From Candidatus Melainabacteria bacterium (lineage in GTDB: Bacteria; Cyanobacteriota; Vampirovibrionia; Obscuribacterales; Obscuribacteraceae): 41,958 nucleotides of DNA. Positions within the stretch are counted from its first letter, which is position 1. Each line of letters starts with the position of its first letter. This document shows, in pieces, positions 25,067 to 33,526 of the stretch. A program made the translations under genes and the position numbers. The notes under the pieces are model-generated. The model was not told where the DNA came from and ran no database searches. It saw only the letters and a list, made by a program, of their open reading frames with translations. Where the stretch lies: NCBI GenBank assembly GCA_023250095.1, contig JAHFBI010000006.1:1-41958 (forward strand). The letters are read 5' to 3'.

Positions 25067-25222
25067 TGATGTCAGAACTATCTCTTGTGACTGTCGCATC
25101 CGCAAGGAACTATCACAGAACCATGCCACCCACGAATCTCTTTGAGAGACAGAATATCACGCGGAAACTCTTGCCGAATCACTTACAATGTAAAAGAAGC
25201 CCTCAAGGTCAAGGACCCGCCG

Positions 25223-26137
25223 GTGATATCCTCTGCCATATGCTCTTGCCGGAAGCGAAGCTCGGGCAACATGCTTGTTTTTTCCATCATGGTTCTGGCG
25301 CTCATCTTGATCGCCGCCGGACTGATCTTCACGGTACACTTCATCTTCTTCTGCCAGAAACGGCTGCAAAATCAGACCGAACAGCTCGCCCTGCGGGCAG
25401 TTCGCATCATGAATGAAGGCGATCGAGCCGGACAGATGAACAATCTGGTTGCTGACTCACGGCAGCTGGTGTTCAACTCGCGGAAAGCTTATGAAGACGC
25501 ATCACAAAATTACCAGCATCTGGAGCCGCTAGCGAGACAGTTGCTGTTTGAAGCCAAAGACGGGGCCCGCCTTGTCCGGTATGAAAGAGACCGCCTCGCG
25601 CAAATTACCCTTGCCGATTTGCGGCGCTTGATTAAGGAAGTCGGCGAGAAAGAAGGCAGCAGCGGTTCAATCACTCTGCCCTGGGTCCAGACATCCGAGG
25701 GGCATATTGCCACTTTTGAGATTGGCTATATCAAGAATGTCGAGTCCAACGTTGAAGCTCCGGTCGGCAACCCGGAGTTACTCGACTGGGACCGAGAACA
25801 AGGATATACGGACAATACATCCAATCTTTACTTAGGAAACAAGGCTCTCGTGCTACCAGCGCCAGACACGGACATCACTTTCATGATTTCTTCATTGCCG
25901 GCTCCAGTAAAGAGGACTGTTGCTCCTGCTCGTCTGACATCCGGCGAAGTATTCAAGTGCATTGTGCCCCTCGTGAAAGGCGGATCGACAACTAACAGCC
26001 GCACGGATCTCCTTCCTTCAGCCATACGGCTCAGCCAGACAATGAAGGTCAAATCGTTCGTCGGCAAGGAAACCAGTGATTCGGTTTCGGTCAATTCAGT
26101 TGCCGCCGCCGGGGGTGCCAGCCCCCCACTGCCCTGA
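25223..26137 (+). CDS. TadG-like membrane protein (Tad pilus-associated)
   Basis: 304 residues from GTG 25223, which has AAGGA 7 nt upstream; the frame is open from TTG 25142 without support. The N-terminus fits TadG/Tad_N proteins: a short basic Cys-containing leader (CRKRSSGNML) and then a single TM helix FSIMVLALILIAAGLIFTVH; the next stretch (QLALRAVRIMNEGDRAGQMN) replaces the usual dADAAALAAA segment. The rest is a predicted periplasmic domain with no VWA motif. It ends in a low-complexity Ala/Gly/Pro tail. The gene is divergent from the TadE-like gene, sharing a ~156-bp control region. Confidence 0.6.
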   Translation: MISSAICSCRKRSSGNMLVFSIMVLALILIAAGLIFTVHFIFFCQKRLQNQTEQLALRAVRIMNEGDRAGQMNNLVADSRQLVFNSRKAYEDASQNYQHLEPLARQLLFEAKDGARLVRYERDRLAQITLADLRRLIKEVGEKEGSSGSITLPWVQTSEGHIATFEIGYIKNVESNVEAPVGNPELLDWDREQGYTDNTSNLYLGNKALVLPAPDTDITFMISSLPAPVKRTVAPARLTSGEVFKCIVPLVKGGSTTNSRTDLLPSAIRLSQTMKVKSFVGKETSDSVSVNSVAAAGGASPPLP

Positions 26138-26535
26138 GCGTTGTCGCCGATCCCATCCAACTGGCTGACTAGCTTCCATACAGGTTACAGCTGCGCCTGT
26201 CTGATGCACCACGCCCTGGCAGAGGAACGAGGGGCAGTATTCAAGGGTGGCAATTTCCGCGCAGCAAAGCAATAGCTTCCCCTTACCACTTAAAAAATTT
26301 CTGCAGGCAGCCCTATTTTGCGACTTGCCTGCTCTGTCAGCTATTTCCGCACAATTCTGACAAAGAGCCAGAATTGCCTTCTACAGCCGCAGGCACCACT
26401 TTCCTAAAGTCGCAGGCGATAGTGCTAAAACCTATGAGATTTCAGTCGGGACAAGCTGAACTTTTTTGTTCTTCGCTCCGTTGTCAGTGTTTAGCAGACA
26501 ATTCTGACAAGAAGCCAGACTGGCGAGGAGGACGT
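26138..26535. other. Non-coding spacer upstream of AbiEi-like gene
   Basis: About 400 bp without a credible gene. It holds the paired operator-like repeats described separately. An open frame runs from 26374 into the AbiEi-like gene but lacks a ribosome site and crosses the repeats, so the spacer is taken as untranslated. Confidence 0.6.
26334..26519. promoter_or_regulatory. Duplicated operator-like element upstream of the AbiEi-like gene
   Basis: Two copies of a ~39-bp element start 147 bp apart (26334-26372 and 26481-26519). Each has an inverted repeat: CTGTCAG-N16-CTGACAA in copy one and the perfect TTGTCAG-N16-CTGACAA in copy two. The shared core ACAATTCTGACAA is followed by a near-identical AAGCCAGA block. 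Copy two ends 16 bp before the start codon of the AbiEi-like protein, which fits an autoregulatory site. Confidence 0.65.
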
Positions 26536-27129
26536 ATGTGCACCATTTTTATCCGCAGACATATTTCTGGACTCGGACAGGGACAAATTTTCACAACCAG
26601 GGATTGCCTGTTGTATGGTTCCCGAGCGGCTGTCGATCAGGCTCTCAGCAGACTAGTTCGCTCAGGATCAATCTTGCGCTTGGCTCGCGGGGTATTCATG
26701 CGGGCTGATGCAAATGCGCCCCGCCCTTCCGTCTTGTCCATCGCCACCGCAAAGGCACAGGCTTTCGGAAAGCTCATCACCAGCCACGGCGCTCACCTGG
26801 CTGAGGAATTCGGACTCCCGGTCTATGCCAATCCAGACACAACCTTCATCATCAGCGGAAGCTCAAGCTCGTTTCGAGCCGATGATACGGTAATTAGATT
26901 GAAAGGAAGCTGTCTGAGAAGAATCCGCTGCGGCGAGACACTGGCAGGTAGGATAACCAGAGCTCTCTGGTATCTTGGGAAAACCGACTGTACCCCGAGT
27001 GCCGTCGCTGCCACACTCAAATTGTGCGGGCGCACAGACAGGCAAGAGCTACGCCGAGCAACGAAATGGCTGCCAGCCTGGCTGAGCCATTATTTCGTGA
27101 GGCGTCAGTACCTGCCGTCTGCAGCTTGA
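26536..27129 (+). CDS. AbiEi-like antitoxin / DUF6088 family protein
   Basis: 197 residues. The N-terminal winged helix is characteristic: IFTTRDCLLYGSRAAVDQAL, then LSRLVRSGSILRLARGVFMR, the pattern of AbiEi_4/DUF6088 antitoxins of type IV toxin-antitoxin systems. The middle (AKAQAFGKLITSHGAHLAEE followed by FGLP) and ALWYLGK also match the family. GAGGAGG precedes ATG 26536, an excellent site. Usually an AbiEii nucleotidyltransferase toxin follows; here the next gene is an unrelated minus-strand membrane protein, so this is a solitary antitoxin or a stand-alone regulator. AbiEi proteins bind inverted repeats in their own promoters, and a duplicated inverted-repeat element lies directly upstream. 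Confidence 0.75.
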   Translation: MCTIFIRRHISGLGQGQIFTTRDCLLYGSRAAVDQALSRLVRSGSILRLARGVFMRADANAPRPSVLSIATAKAQAFGKLITSHGAHLAEEFGLPVYANPDTTFIISGSSSSFRADDTVIRLKGSCLRRIRCGETLAGRITRALWYLGKTDCTPSAVAATLKLCGRTDRQELRRATKWLPAWLSHYFVRRQYLPSAA

Positions 27130-27233
27130 GCACATCCGGGACTGCACCGCCAGTGGTGCCGACGACATCCGAGACCTATGCTCTCCGGAGAAGCGATTTT
27201 ACACAGGATGGGGTTCCAGAGCTTTGAACGGGG

Positions 27234-28286
27234 TCAGGCACCGGTCTTGCGGTTGGCACGAGCAGACTGGATCGCCAGGCAAAGGGCTGCAGGAACGCAG
27301 GTCACTATCACGAAACAGAAAGCGTGAAGGACGGTTGCAAAAGCCAGAGACTGCACGTTGTCTAGATGCGCCACCATTTGCAAACCCTGGCTGACAAGAA
27401 AGTGGTAGCTGCCGACACTGCCCGGTGTCGGCACAAGCACCCCCACAGAGCCGATCGTGAACACGATGAGCGATTTGGCCACATCGATCTTATTCTGCAA
27501 ATCGAAGGCCCAGACCATGAGATAAAGATTCAGCCAGTAGAAAAGCCAGATGGCGAAGCTCAATATGGCAATGGACGGGAATCCCAGGGGATCTGTCAAA
27601 GACTTCGTGCCGAGATCGAACTGCGCGGCGAGCTCGGATGCGGTATTCATCCACTTTTTGGTAATCAAGTTCTCAATGGCGGGAAGCCGAGTGAGCCACT
27701 TGATTATTCTGCCGGCAAAGGGCAGGACAATCAGTCCAACCACTGTAGCCAGGCAAAGACCGATGCCGCCGGGAACGAGCCAGGGCATGCTAGCCGTTGC
27801 CGAAGGCGGCATCTGAGTCAGGGTCAATCCCAGAAGAGCAACCAGTAGGGCTATGTCAAGAAGCCTGTCGATAAACATCGTCGGCAGGACGCCGGCCCAT
27901 GGCAGATTTTCCGACCGGGAAATAGAGACGAGCCTGGCTACTTCGCCGCCTCGCGGAATAGCGACGTTTACGGCGTAGCCGATCATGACAGCGGCAAAAG
28001 AGTTGAACAGCCCGACTCTGCGGCTTGACAGCGGTCGCAAGAGAATAATCCAGCGTGCTGCCCGCAATAAGTGACTGGCCAGCCCGGAAAAGACAACGAG
28101 AAGCAAGAACCAGAGATTCAGGTGCTCGACGTATTTCCACAGTTCCCGCAAATTCACGTTGCGAAAAGATAGCCAGAGAAAGACCGCCGCCAGAGCAATA
28201 CCTGCCACCTGCTTGGCTACTTGCGTGGCAACCGGATTGCCGGCAGTCCTGCCCGGGGGCGCAGCTACTTGATCCTCTTGCGACAT
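27234..28286 (-). CDS. Lysylphosphatidylglycerol synthase TM-region / UPF0104 (YbhN, AglD-like) membrane protein
   Basis: 350 residues, about eight TM helices. Typical family signatures: LWFLLLVVFSGLASHLLRAARWI near residue 60-80, GYAVNVAIPRGGEVARL (the conserved N-x-x-x-P-x-x-G-E-x-x-R signature), and near the C-terminus VPTPGSVGSYHFLVSQGL (family P-G-x-x-G-x-x-E; here the Glu position is occupied by His/Phe). The family covers the flippase part of MprF and many stand-alone proteins of uncertain function near glycosyltransferases. No catalytic LPG synthase domain is attached. ATG 28286 follows AGGGA at 9 nt. It is convergent with the AbiEi-like gene and stands alone. Confidence 0.85.
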   Translation of the reverse strand: MSQEDQVAAPPGRTAGNPVATQVAKQVAGIALAAVFLWLSFRNVNLRELWKYVEHLNLWFLLLVVFSGLASHLLRAARWIILLRPLSSRRVGLFNSFAAVMIGYAVNVAIPRGGEVARLVSISRSENLPWAGVLPTMFIDRLLDIALLVALLGLTLTQMPPSATASMPWLVPGGIGLCLATVVGLIVLPFAGRIIKWLTRLPAIENLITKKWMNTASELAAQFDLGTKSLTDPLGFPSIAILSFAIWLFYWLNLYLMVWAFDLQNKIDVAKSLIVFTIGSVGVLVPTPGSVGSYHFLVSQGLQMVAHLDNVQSLAFATVLHAFCFVIVTCVPAALCLAIQSARANRKTGA

Positions 28287-28499
28287 CAATGAGATTCCCT
28301 TGGCAACGAGTAAGGAAGTGTCAGCCCCGAGGCCGTTATAAACGGAGCCCAGACGACCTTACCTTACCACCTTCTTGCCCCGCCCCTCTGCTGCAAACCA
28401 TCCGACACAGTCCAGGCAGCCTCCGCACAGTGCCTTCATCCTGCAACCCGACTTCAGGATAGCTTACCAGTCGGAAGCTGTCCGCTCTCCCCCGACCGT

Positions 28500-30557
28500 T
28501 CAAGCCTTTTGCTTTTCCGGCGAAGCCATAACAAAATGCTTCGGTCCAGATGACTTGGCCTCGAGCAGCCGTCCGTCAGCCGCTTTCAACAAGTCATGAA
28601 TTGTGTTGCCATCCTCGGGAAACTGCGATAGACCGCCGCTGAAGCTGGCATAAAAACTTTGTCCGAACTCACCGCGAAATTCGACGGCGATAAATTCAGC
28701 GAGAACCCGCTCCATCATCTCCTTAATGTCTGGCATGGTTTCTGCTCTAAAAGCCAGGACAAACTGCTCCCCCCCCCAGCGCCCCCTCAAATCTTCAGCG
28801 CGGAAGCGACGGCGAAGCAAATCTCCGAGCGCATTGAGAACACCATCGGAAGCCAAATGCCCGTATGTCTCAGCGAGCCCCTTGAAGTCGTCAATGTCGA
28901 TCAGGCAGACAGTCACTGCCCATTTCTGCCTCTGCGACTCAGACAGCATAGCTGCCAGTTGTTCCATAAAAGATCGCCTGAGCAAAAGCCCGGTTATGGG
29001 ATCTTTATCGATTCTCTCCTGGAGCAGGCGCGCTCGCTCCAGACGCACTTTAATGCGTGTCAGCAACTCCTCGTTCACTACAGGCTTGGCCAGGTAATCG
29101 TCGCCGCCCGACTGGAACGCAGCCACCCGACTCTCCACGTCGGTGTGCGAAGTGAGAAATAGGATGGGCAGATCCTGCCAGCGGGGAATCGCGCGCAACA
29201 TACGGCAGATGTCAAAACCACTCACACCGGGCATCATCACATCCAGCAGGAGCAAATCTGGCGAGAATTCCTGCATGACCTCCAGGATAGTTTCAGTGTC
29301 GTCCAGGGTGATCGCCACCATCCCTTCGTAACTGAGAACAAAAGCAATCCGCCGGGAAAAATCGTTGTCGTCATCAACAACCAGGACACGCGGTCTGGCT
29401 ACCTGGCGAATGGCGATCAGCTGTTGCAGGGCCGCTTCGAGCGCACCCCGCTCCAGCGACCGGTCAAGACAAACCGCGCCGACGCGATTAACGTCTACGT
29501 TGTTTTCCATATGCCCGCCGCCGGAAATAAAGGCCAGTGGGAGGCTGTCATAGCCCGGCAATGCGCGCACATCGACAGCCAGTTTGAAGGCCGCTTCTTC
29601 GGATTCCAGCTCGACGTCTATGAGAGCTGCATCCAGAACACTCATGCAAGCCTTCTCCAGTGCCTCCGGTGCCGTCGTCGCCCGGATGACCTGAACAAGG
29701 TGCGCCCGCCCGAGCTCTTCAATCAAATCAAGGAATGCTTCATCATCGTCGACAACGAGAATACGCGCGATTGCCGGCGAGTATGGAACAGGGATGCCTG
29801 GTACCCGCTCGGAGACCTGCCGGGCGACCTGCCCGGCAACAGCTTCTGACTCTCCGACAAGGAAGTCCATGGCCACATCGATCTCTGCCCAGAAGCCGTC
29901 ATTTACCACCTGACTGTTATTTTGAATTGCCGCCAGTCTATTTTCCACGTGGCCAACTTTTTCGCCGATCTGCGGGAAGCCATAAGAGGCCGCTGTTCCA
30001 CGCAGCCGGTGCGACAGAGTGCGCGCTTCACCGACAAGGAAAAAATTGTCCGGCTGAGTCCTGATCTGTCTCAAGGAATGGGCGAGCTCCCGCAATTTGA
30101 GCGGCAACTCGCGTGCATACTCTGAACGCAACACCAAAAGAGTGTCTTCAATATCTTCGACCGGCGCTGGCTCCACCGAAGGCGACTTATGCCCGAAAAG
30201 AATATCGACCTCAGCGGCAAAAACAGACGGTATGATAGGCTTGTGCAGCACCAGTGAAACACCCAACTCCTTGGTAAGTTTGTGATAGGACTGCGCATCA
30301 CGCCAGTAGGCTGAAACAAATATCAACCCCACCCGGTCGTCCTTAGCACGCGAGCGAGCGATCCATTCGATGCCATTGCAATCAGGCAATTGCCCGTCGA
30401 CAATTATGAGATCAAGCTTTTCCCGCTCGACGATGCTGCTTGCTTCCTGTCCGCTATGAGCCTGCAAGACGCGGTGTCCCCTGCTTTTCAACACAGGAAC
30501 GATCAACCTGTGGAACTGCGGGTCATCATCGAGCAAAAGAATGGATTTGAAGCTCAT
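28500..30557 (-). CDS. Multi-receiver response regulator with Hpt and GGDEF-type domain
   Basis: 685 residues. Domain order: receiver 1 (~5-120; Asp54, Lys106), Hpt (~140-235; His183 in LSHRLRGTAASYG), receiver 2 (~264-383; Asp314, but the conserved Lys is replaced in CLDRSLE, so it is degenerate), receiver 3 (~389-505; Asp439, Lys491), and GGDEF (~517-680). The diguanylate cyclase signature reads GGEQF (595-599) instead of GG[DE]EF, while the start motif DPITGLLLRRSF and the inhibitory c-di-GMP site RxxD (586-589, RAED, five residues before the signature) are kept. It may be a weak cyclase or a c-di-GMP-responsive scaffold. There is no kinase domain, so it must receive phosphate from another protein. 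Confidence 0.92.
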   Translation of the reverse strand: MSFKSILLLDDDPQFHRLIVPVLKSRGHRVLQAHSGQEASSIVEREKLDLIIVDGQLPDCNGIEWIARSRAKDDRVGLIFVSAYWRDAQSYHKLTKELGVSLVLHKPIIPSVFAAEVDILFGHKSPSVEPAPVEDIEDTLLVLRSEYARELPLKLRELAHSLRQIRTQPDNFFLVGEARTLSHRLRGTAASYGFPQIGEKVGHVENRLAAIQNNSQVVNDGFWAEIDVAMDFLVGESEAVAGQVARQVSERVPGIPVPYSPAIARILVVDDDEAFLDLIEELGRAHLVQVIRATTAPEALEKACMSVLDAALIDVELESEEAAFKLAVDVRALPGYDSLPLAFISGGGHMENNVDVNRVGAVCLDRSLERGALEAALQQLIAIRQVARPRVLVVDDDNDFSRRIAFVLSYEGMVAITLDDTETILEVMQEFSPDLLLLDVMMPGVSGFDICRMLRAIPRWQDLPILFLTSHTDVESRVAAFQSGGDDYLAKPVVNEELLTRIKVRLERARLLQERIDKDPITGLLLRRSFMEQLAAMLSESQRQKWAVTVCLIDIDDFKGLAETYGHLASDGVLNALGDLLRRRFRAEDLRGRWGGEQFVLAFRAETMPDIKEMMERVLAEFIAVEFRGEFGQSFYASFSGGLSQFPEDGNTIHDLLKAADGRLLEAKSSGPKHFVMASPEKQKA

Positions 30558-31152
30558 ATGCCTTCATGCCGCCTTGCTTGAAACTTCCAGATCCTCATCG
30601 AGCAAACTTCCGCCGTAAAGAATCCCCAATTTTATATGCCTGCCTTGCGGCAATTTTTGCCACCTGCTCCAGGTTCCTTAACGGCGGATAGGACAGACCA
30701 CCTCTCAGGGCTGCGAAGCTCTGAACCCAAAGGTGACGCCAAAAGACAGTATAACCATTTGTAACCGACAGTGCCCGCCCCCACATTGTCGCAAGATAAA
30801 TTGCAGGCTACATCCCCCGTCAAGGGGAGCACAAAGGGGAGCCCGGCGCGTGTCCCGACAGGACGCCGAAAGATCAGCGGCACAAGGCAGCCCAAGTCAA
30901 TAGAAATCTTCTCTCAAGCCCGATGGCGCCTGCTCTTGCCAGCAGCCATCGCTATCGGAAGTGTTCGCGAAAAGCTTAAGACCGGCTCATAATTGCAGCA
31001 AGTAGAGCAGACCGGCTCAAAAAAGGTCGGGGTTAACAAGGGTTCTCGACCCTTCTTGCCCCATGCTCAAGCTGCTTGCAGCCTCGCCAGGAGCCATAAC
31101 CAATAACTGTCTAAGCTCAGGATTTGTGGGAAAACCCTAGAAAAAAGCTCTC
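30558..31152. other. 595-bp gap without a credible gene
   Basis: Open frames here (for example minus 30632-30895) have no ribosome site and no protein-like composition. The gap holds a GACCGGCTCA direct repeat (~30980 and ~31010, 30 bp apart) and the small hairpin at 31038-31054. No RNA family is recognised. Confidence 0.55.
31038..31054. terminator. Small perfect hairpin
   Basis: AAGGGT-TCTCG-ACCCTT is a 6-bp perfect stem with a 5-nt loop, followed on the plus strand by CTTGCCCC. It lies downstream of the minus-strand Hpt gene (which ends at 31153), where a terminator would be expected, but no U-tract is present. Confidence 0.3.
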
Positions 31153-31548
31153 TCAGACCTCTCCGGCGAGGATCTGCTTGATATATTTTTCCACGCAAGC
31201 GAAAGACTGGTCCAGAGCCGCTCTCGTCTTGCGTGCCTCGTCCCATTCATAGCGGCTGGCTTCCTTTTCTAGAGTAGCGCAAAGCTGTGCCATGCCGTGA
31301 ATAGTCATGGTGGCCGCGAGCCCCTTCAGCTGGTGGGCCGCCGCCATCACAGCTTTACTTTCGCCAGCAACAATCCCCTCATCAACATCTTTCAGAAGCC
31401 CGCGCGCCTCATCGAGAGACATCGACAGAAGCTCCTTGACAGTCTCGTATCCATAGAGCTTGTTCAAGCTATTAAGATCCAGCGGCTCACCGGTGCCGTG
31501 CTCGAAGGATTCGCCGGCTGCCTCTTGCGATTTGCTGGAATTGTTCAT
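31153..31548 (-). CDS. Stand-alone Hpt (histidine phosphotransfer) protein
   Basis: 131 residues. A four-helix Hpt domain with phospho-accepting His72 in AAHQLKGLAATMTIHGMAQL (canonical H-x-L-K-G). It is preceded by a polar Ser/Glu-rich N-terminus. ATG 31548 is chosen; TTG 31584 is an upstream in-frame alternative and neither has a strong Shine-Dalgarno. It lies ~600 bp upstream of the multi-receiver/Hpt/GGDEF gene on the same strand, and a phosphorelay between them is plausible. No histidine kinase occurs in the window. Confidence 0.88.
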   Translation of the reverse strand: MNNSSKSQEAAGESFEHGTGEPLDLNSLNKLYGYETVKELLSMSLDEARGLLKDVDEGIVAGESKAVMAAAHQLKGLAATMTIHGMAQLCATLEKEASRYEWDEARKTRAALDQSFACVEKYIKQILAGEV

Positions 31549-31747
31549 GGTGTGTTTAAGTCGCCCTTGCCTTCCGGATTGCAAACAGTCGAACTGGATC
31601 CTTAACTTCCCCGGTTGAACAAAATATCACATTCCAGGGCTCCAAGCACCATATCTGATGCTGAAATACGAGACTCCAGCACATACCAGGAGAAGAATCC
31701 ATTGTCAAGCGTCGAATTTCAGGCACAACTATGGGATAAAAGCTAAG

Positions 31748-31761
31748 CTAACAATTGTTAG
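31748..31761. promoter_or_regulatory. 14-bp perfect palindrome upstream of the 152-aa gene
   Basis: CTAACAATTGTTAG is exactly self-complementary and lies 35 bp before ATG 31797, in the divergent region with the Hpt gene. The size and symmetry fit an operator for a dimeric helix-turn-helix regulator. Confidence 0.5.
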
Positions 31762-31796
31762 AGTGCGCTACTCCTTTCCATGGAGCGTCAAAAAAT

Positions 31797-32255
31797 ATGA
31801 CCGAAGCTGTTGTGACATGCCGCATATGTGAAAACTTTCTGGAGTTTTTGAAGGATCTGCCCTGGTGCAAGCAAGGCGACGAGGTTCTGGTAGCTGTTCA
31901 CAAATGCACCCCGGAGTTTGTCGTGGCTTTCACCGATCACGAAGTCAAAGTTTTCCCCGGCGCAACTAACGTCAAGCTCAATAAATCCTGGTTGGCATTT
32001 CTGCAAGAGAAGAACGAGGAAGGCACACCTTTACCCATCCTGCTCGTCTGGAAAGCAGCTGGCGTCGAGCTGTGGTACCGCCGCCACAAGAGCTGGGAAT
32101 TTCCCTATGATATGTGGCAAAGCGCCATCGCCGAGGCTTACGAACGCGAAAGGGTTTTTCTGCCCGCCGAGCACGGCGGATCTAAATTTGCCCAATACCG
32201 CAAATCCATGCTGGAAAAGGCCAATGTCTGCCCTCCGGTCATTCCGCCGCAATAG
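31797..32255 (+). CDS. Hypothetical protein
   Basis: Not recognised. 152 residues, soluble, with no signal peptide. Visible features: Cys pair TCRICENF at the N-terminus, a Trp-rich middle (KAAGVELWYRRHKSWEFPYD), and a Pro-rich end. ATG 31797 has GGAG 11 nt upstream; the frame opens at 31755 inside the palindromic control region. It precedes the double-ACT gene by ~36 nt, so it may be the first gene of a unit with that protein and peptide deformylase. Confidence 0.65.
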   Translation: MTEAVVTCRICENFLEFLKDLPWCKQGDEVLVAVHKCTPEFVVAFTDHEVKVFPGATNVKLNKSWLAFLQEKNEEGTPLPILLVWKAAGVELWYRRHKSWEFPYDMWQSAIAEAYERERVFLPAEHGGSKFAQYRKSMLEKANVCPPVIPPQ

Positions 32256-32290
32256 CCCCTGAACAACCGCTAGAGTCCGCCTGGCAAAAA

Positions 32291-32860
32291 GTGAGCGCAC
32301 AAACAGTAATTCTCACGGGAGTAGGACAGGACAGGGTCGGCATCGTCGCCGAGTTGGCACAGATCTTTTATGAACGCGGTTGCAATCTGCTCGATTCGAG
32401 CATGACCTTGTTGCGCGGAGAATTTGCCTTGATCCTCATGATCAGCCTGCCGGACGGAGAATCGACAGCCAGTTTGCAAGAAGATCTCTCCGCTCTCGAA
32501 GCGCGACTCGGGTTGACAATGCATATGCGCGAACTCACCGACGACGAACTTGCCGAAGCGGAATCGCCGGTTAATTCTTACATCGTCTCTGTCTATGGAG
32601 CCGACAAGCCGGGCATCGTCGCCGGTATCACTTCCAAGCTGGCCAAAGCGCAAATCAACATCACAGACGTGCAAACCAAGTCAACGACAGGCGCTTCTTC
32701 TGTCGGTTCTTTGCCGCCAGCCCCCCTCTTCCAGATGATTCTCGAGGTGAACGCTCCGATAACATTTACGCAAGAGACTCTGCTTGATCTCCTTGTCCAG
32801 AGCAGCAAGGATCTCGACGTAGATATCTCGGTACAGGCACTTGAGTCCGCTGAATTATAG
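32291..32860 (+). CDS. Double-ACT-domain protein (GcvR-like)
   Basis: 189 residues made of two ACT domains: residues ~4-80 (VILTGVGQDRVGIVAELAQI) and ~95-185 (YIVSVYGADKPGIVAGITSK). Each has the ligand-binding DRxGIV/DKPGIV turn. This is the architecture of GcvR, the glycine cleavage repressor accessory protein, and of related amino-acid sensors; no DNA-binding domain is present. The second domain has an inserted Ser/Pro-rich loop. Start GTG 32291; no clear Shine-Dalgarno. The peptide deformylase gene follows after only 5 nt, so the two are co-transcribed. The ligand is unknown; glycine is a guess by homology. Confidence 0.85.
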   Translation: MSAQTVILTGVGQDRVGIVAELAQIFYERGCNLLDSSMTLLRGEFALILMISLPDGESTASLQEDLSALEARLGLTMHMRELTDDELAEAESPVNSYIVSVYGADKPGIVAGITSKLAKAQINITDVQTKSTTGASSVGSLPPAPLFQMILEVNAPITFTQETLLDLLVQSSKDLDVDISVQALESAEL

Positions 32861-32865
32861 ACGCA

Positions 32866-33393
32866 ATGTCAGTCTTACCGATCCTGACCTACCCCAACCC
32901 TCTGTTGAAGTCCATCTGCGAACCGGTGGATGATTGGAGCGATGATACTGAGCAGCTTATCGGCGATCTAATCGACACGATGTACGCGCAGCCAGGCTGT
33001 GTGGGTATTGCCGCGCCGCAAGCTGGCTTTCTCAAGCGCATAGTTATCGTCGATGCCTCGAGGCACAGACAGCCAGTCTCCAATCACGGCAGACTGGTGC
33101 TGATCAATCCGGTGATCGAATGGCAGGACGGCGAAAACATAGCCCGCGAAGGATGCCTGAGTCTGCCGCACCTGACAGCCAATGTGCGCCGCGCCAGAGA
33201 TGTCCGCATCAGGGCCCTGAGCCCAGACAAAGCCGAGATCCTCCTTGCCACCAGTGATTTTGAAGCCCGCGTCATAGCCCATGAAATCGATCATCTCGAA
33301 GGACTCCTTTTCCTCGACCGCGTCGCCTGCCTGAAAACAGACGTGTTCCGTCGCAAACGCTATGAAGTCCCCGACAAGAAGATTCCTTCATGA
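32866..33393 (+). CDS. def: Peptide deformylase
   Basis: Removes the N-formyl group from nascent proteins. All three PDF motifs are present: motif I GIAAPQ (residues 47-52), motif II EGCLSLP with metal ligand Cys97, and motif III HEIDHLEG with His139, catalytic Glu140 and His143. The length of 175 residues is typical. It starts 5 nt after the double-ACT gene. The usual partner gene fmt is not adjacent. Residues 44-47 (GCVG) lead into motif I, where most bacterial enzymes have GVGL. The sequence after HEIDHLEG is short and basic, unlike the long C-terminal extension of some type 1B enzymes. Confidence 0.96.
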   Translation: MSVLPILTYPNPLLKSICEPVDDWSDDTEQLIGDLIDTMYAQPGCVGIAAPQAGFLKRIVIVDASRHRQPVSNHGRLVLINPVIEWQDGENIAREGCLSLPHLTANVRRARDVRIRALSPDKAEILLATSDFEARVIAHEIDHLEGLLFLDRVACLKTDVFRRKRYEVPDKKIPS

Positions 33394-33526
33394 GGCGCCT
33401 TACACGACTGAGGCGGCAGTCAGGCAAGTCATGATCATCGAAAGCCATGGCAACATTGCCTCCCCAGGACAAGATGTTCAGAACAAACCAGAGTAGGATA
33501 CAAAAAGAATCAAGAGGCGCAGAATC

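Noticed and set aside
30632-30895. Minus-strand open frame in the 595-bp gap
   Set aside because: There is no ribosome site, its composition is not protein-like, and no family is recognised.
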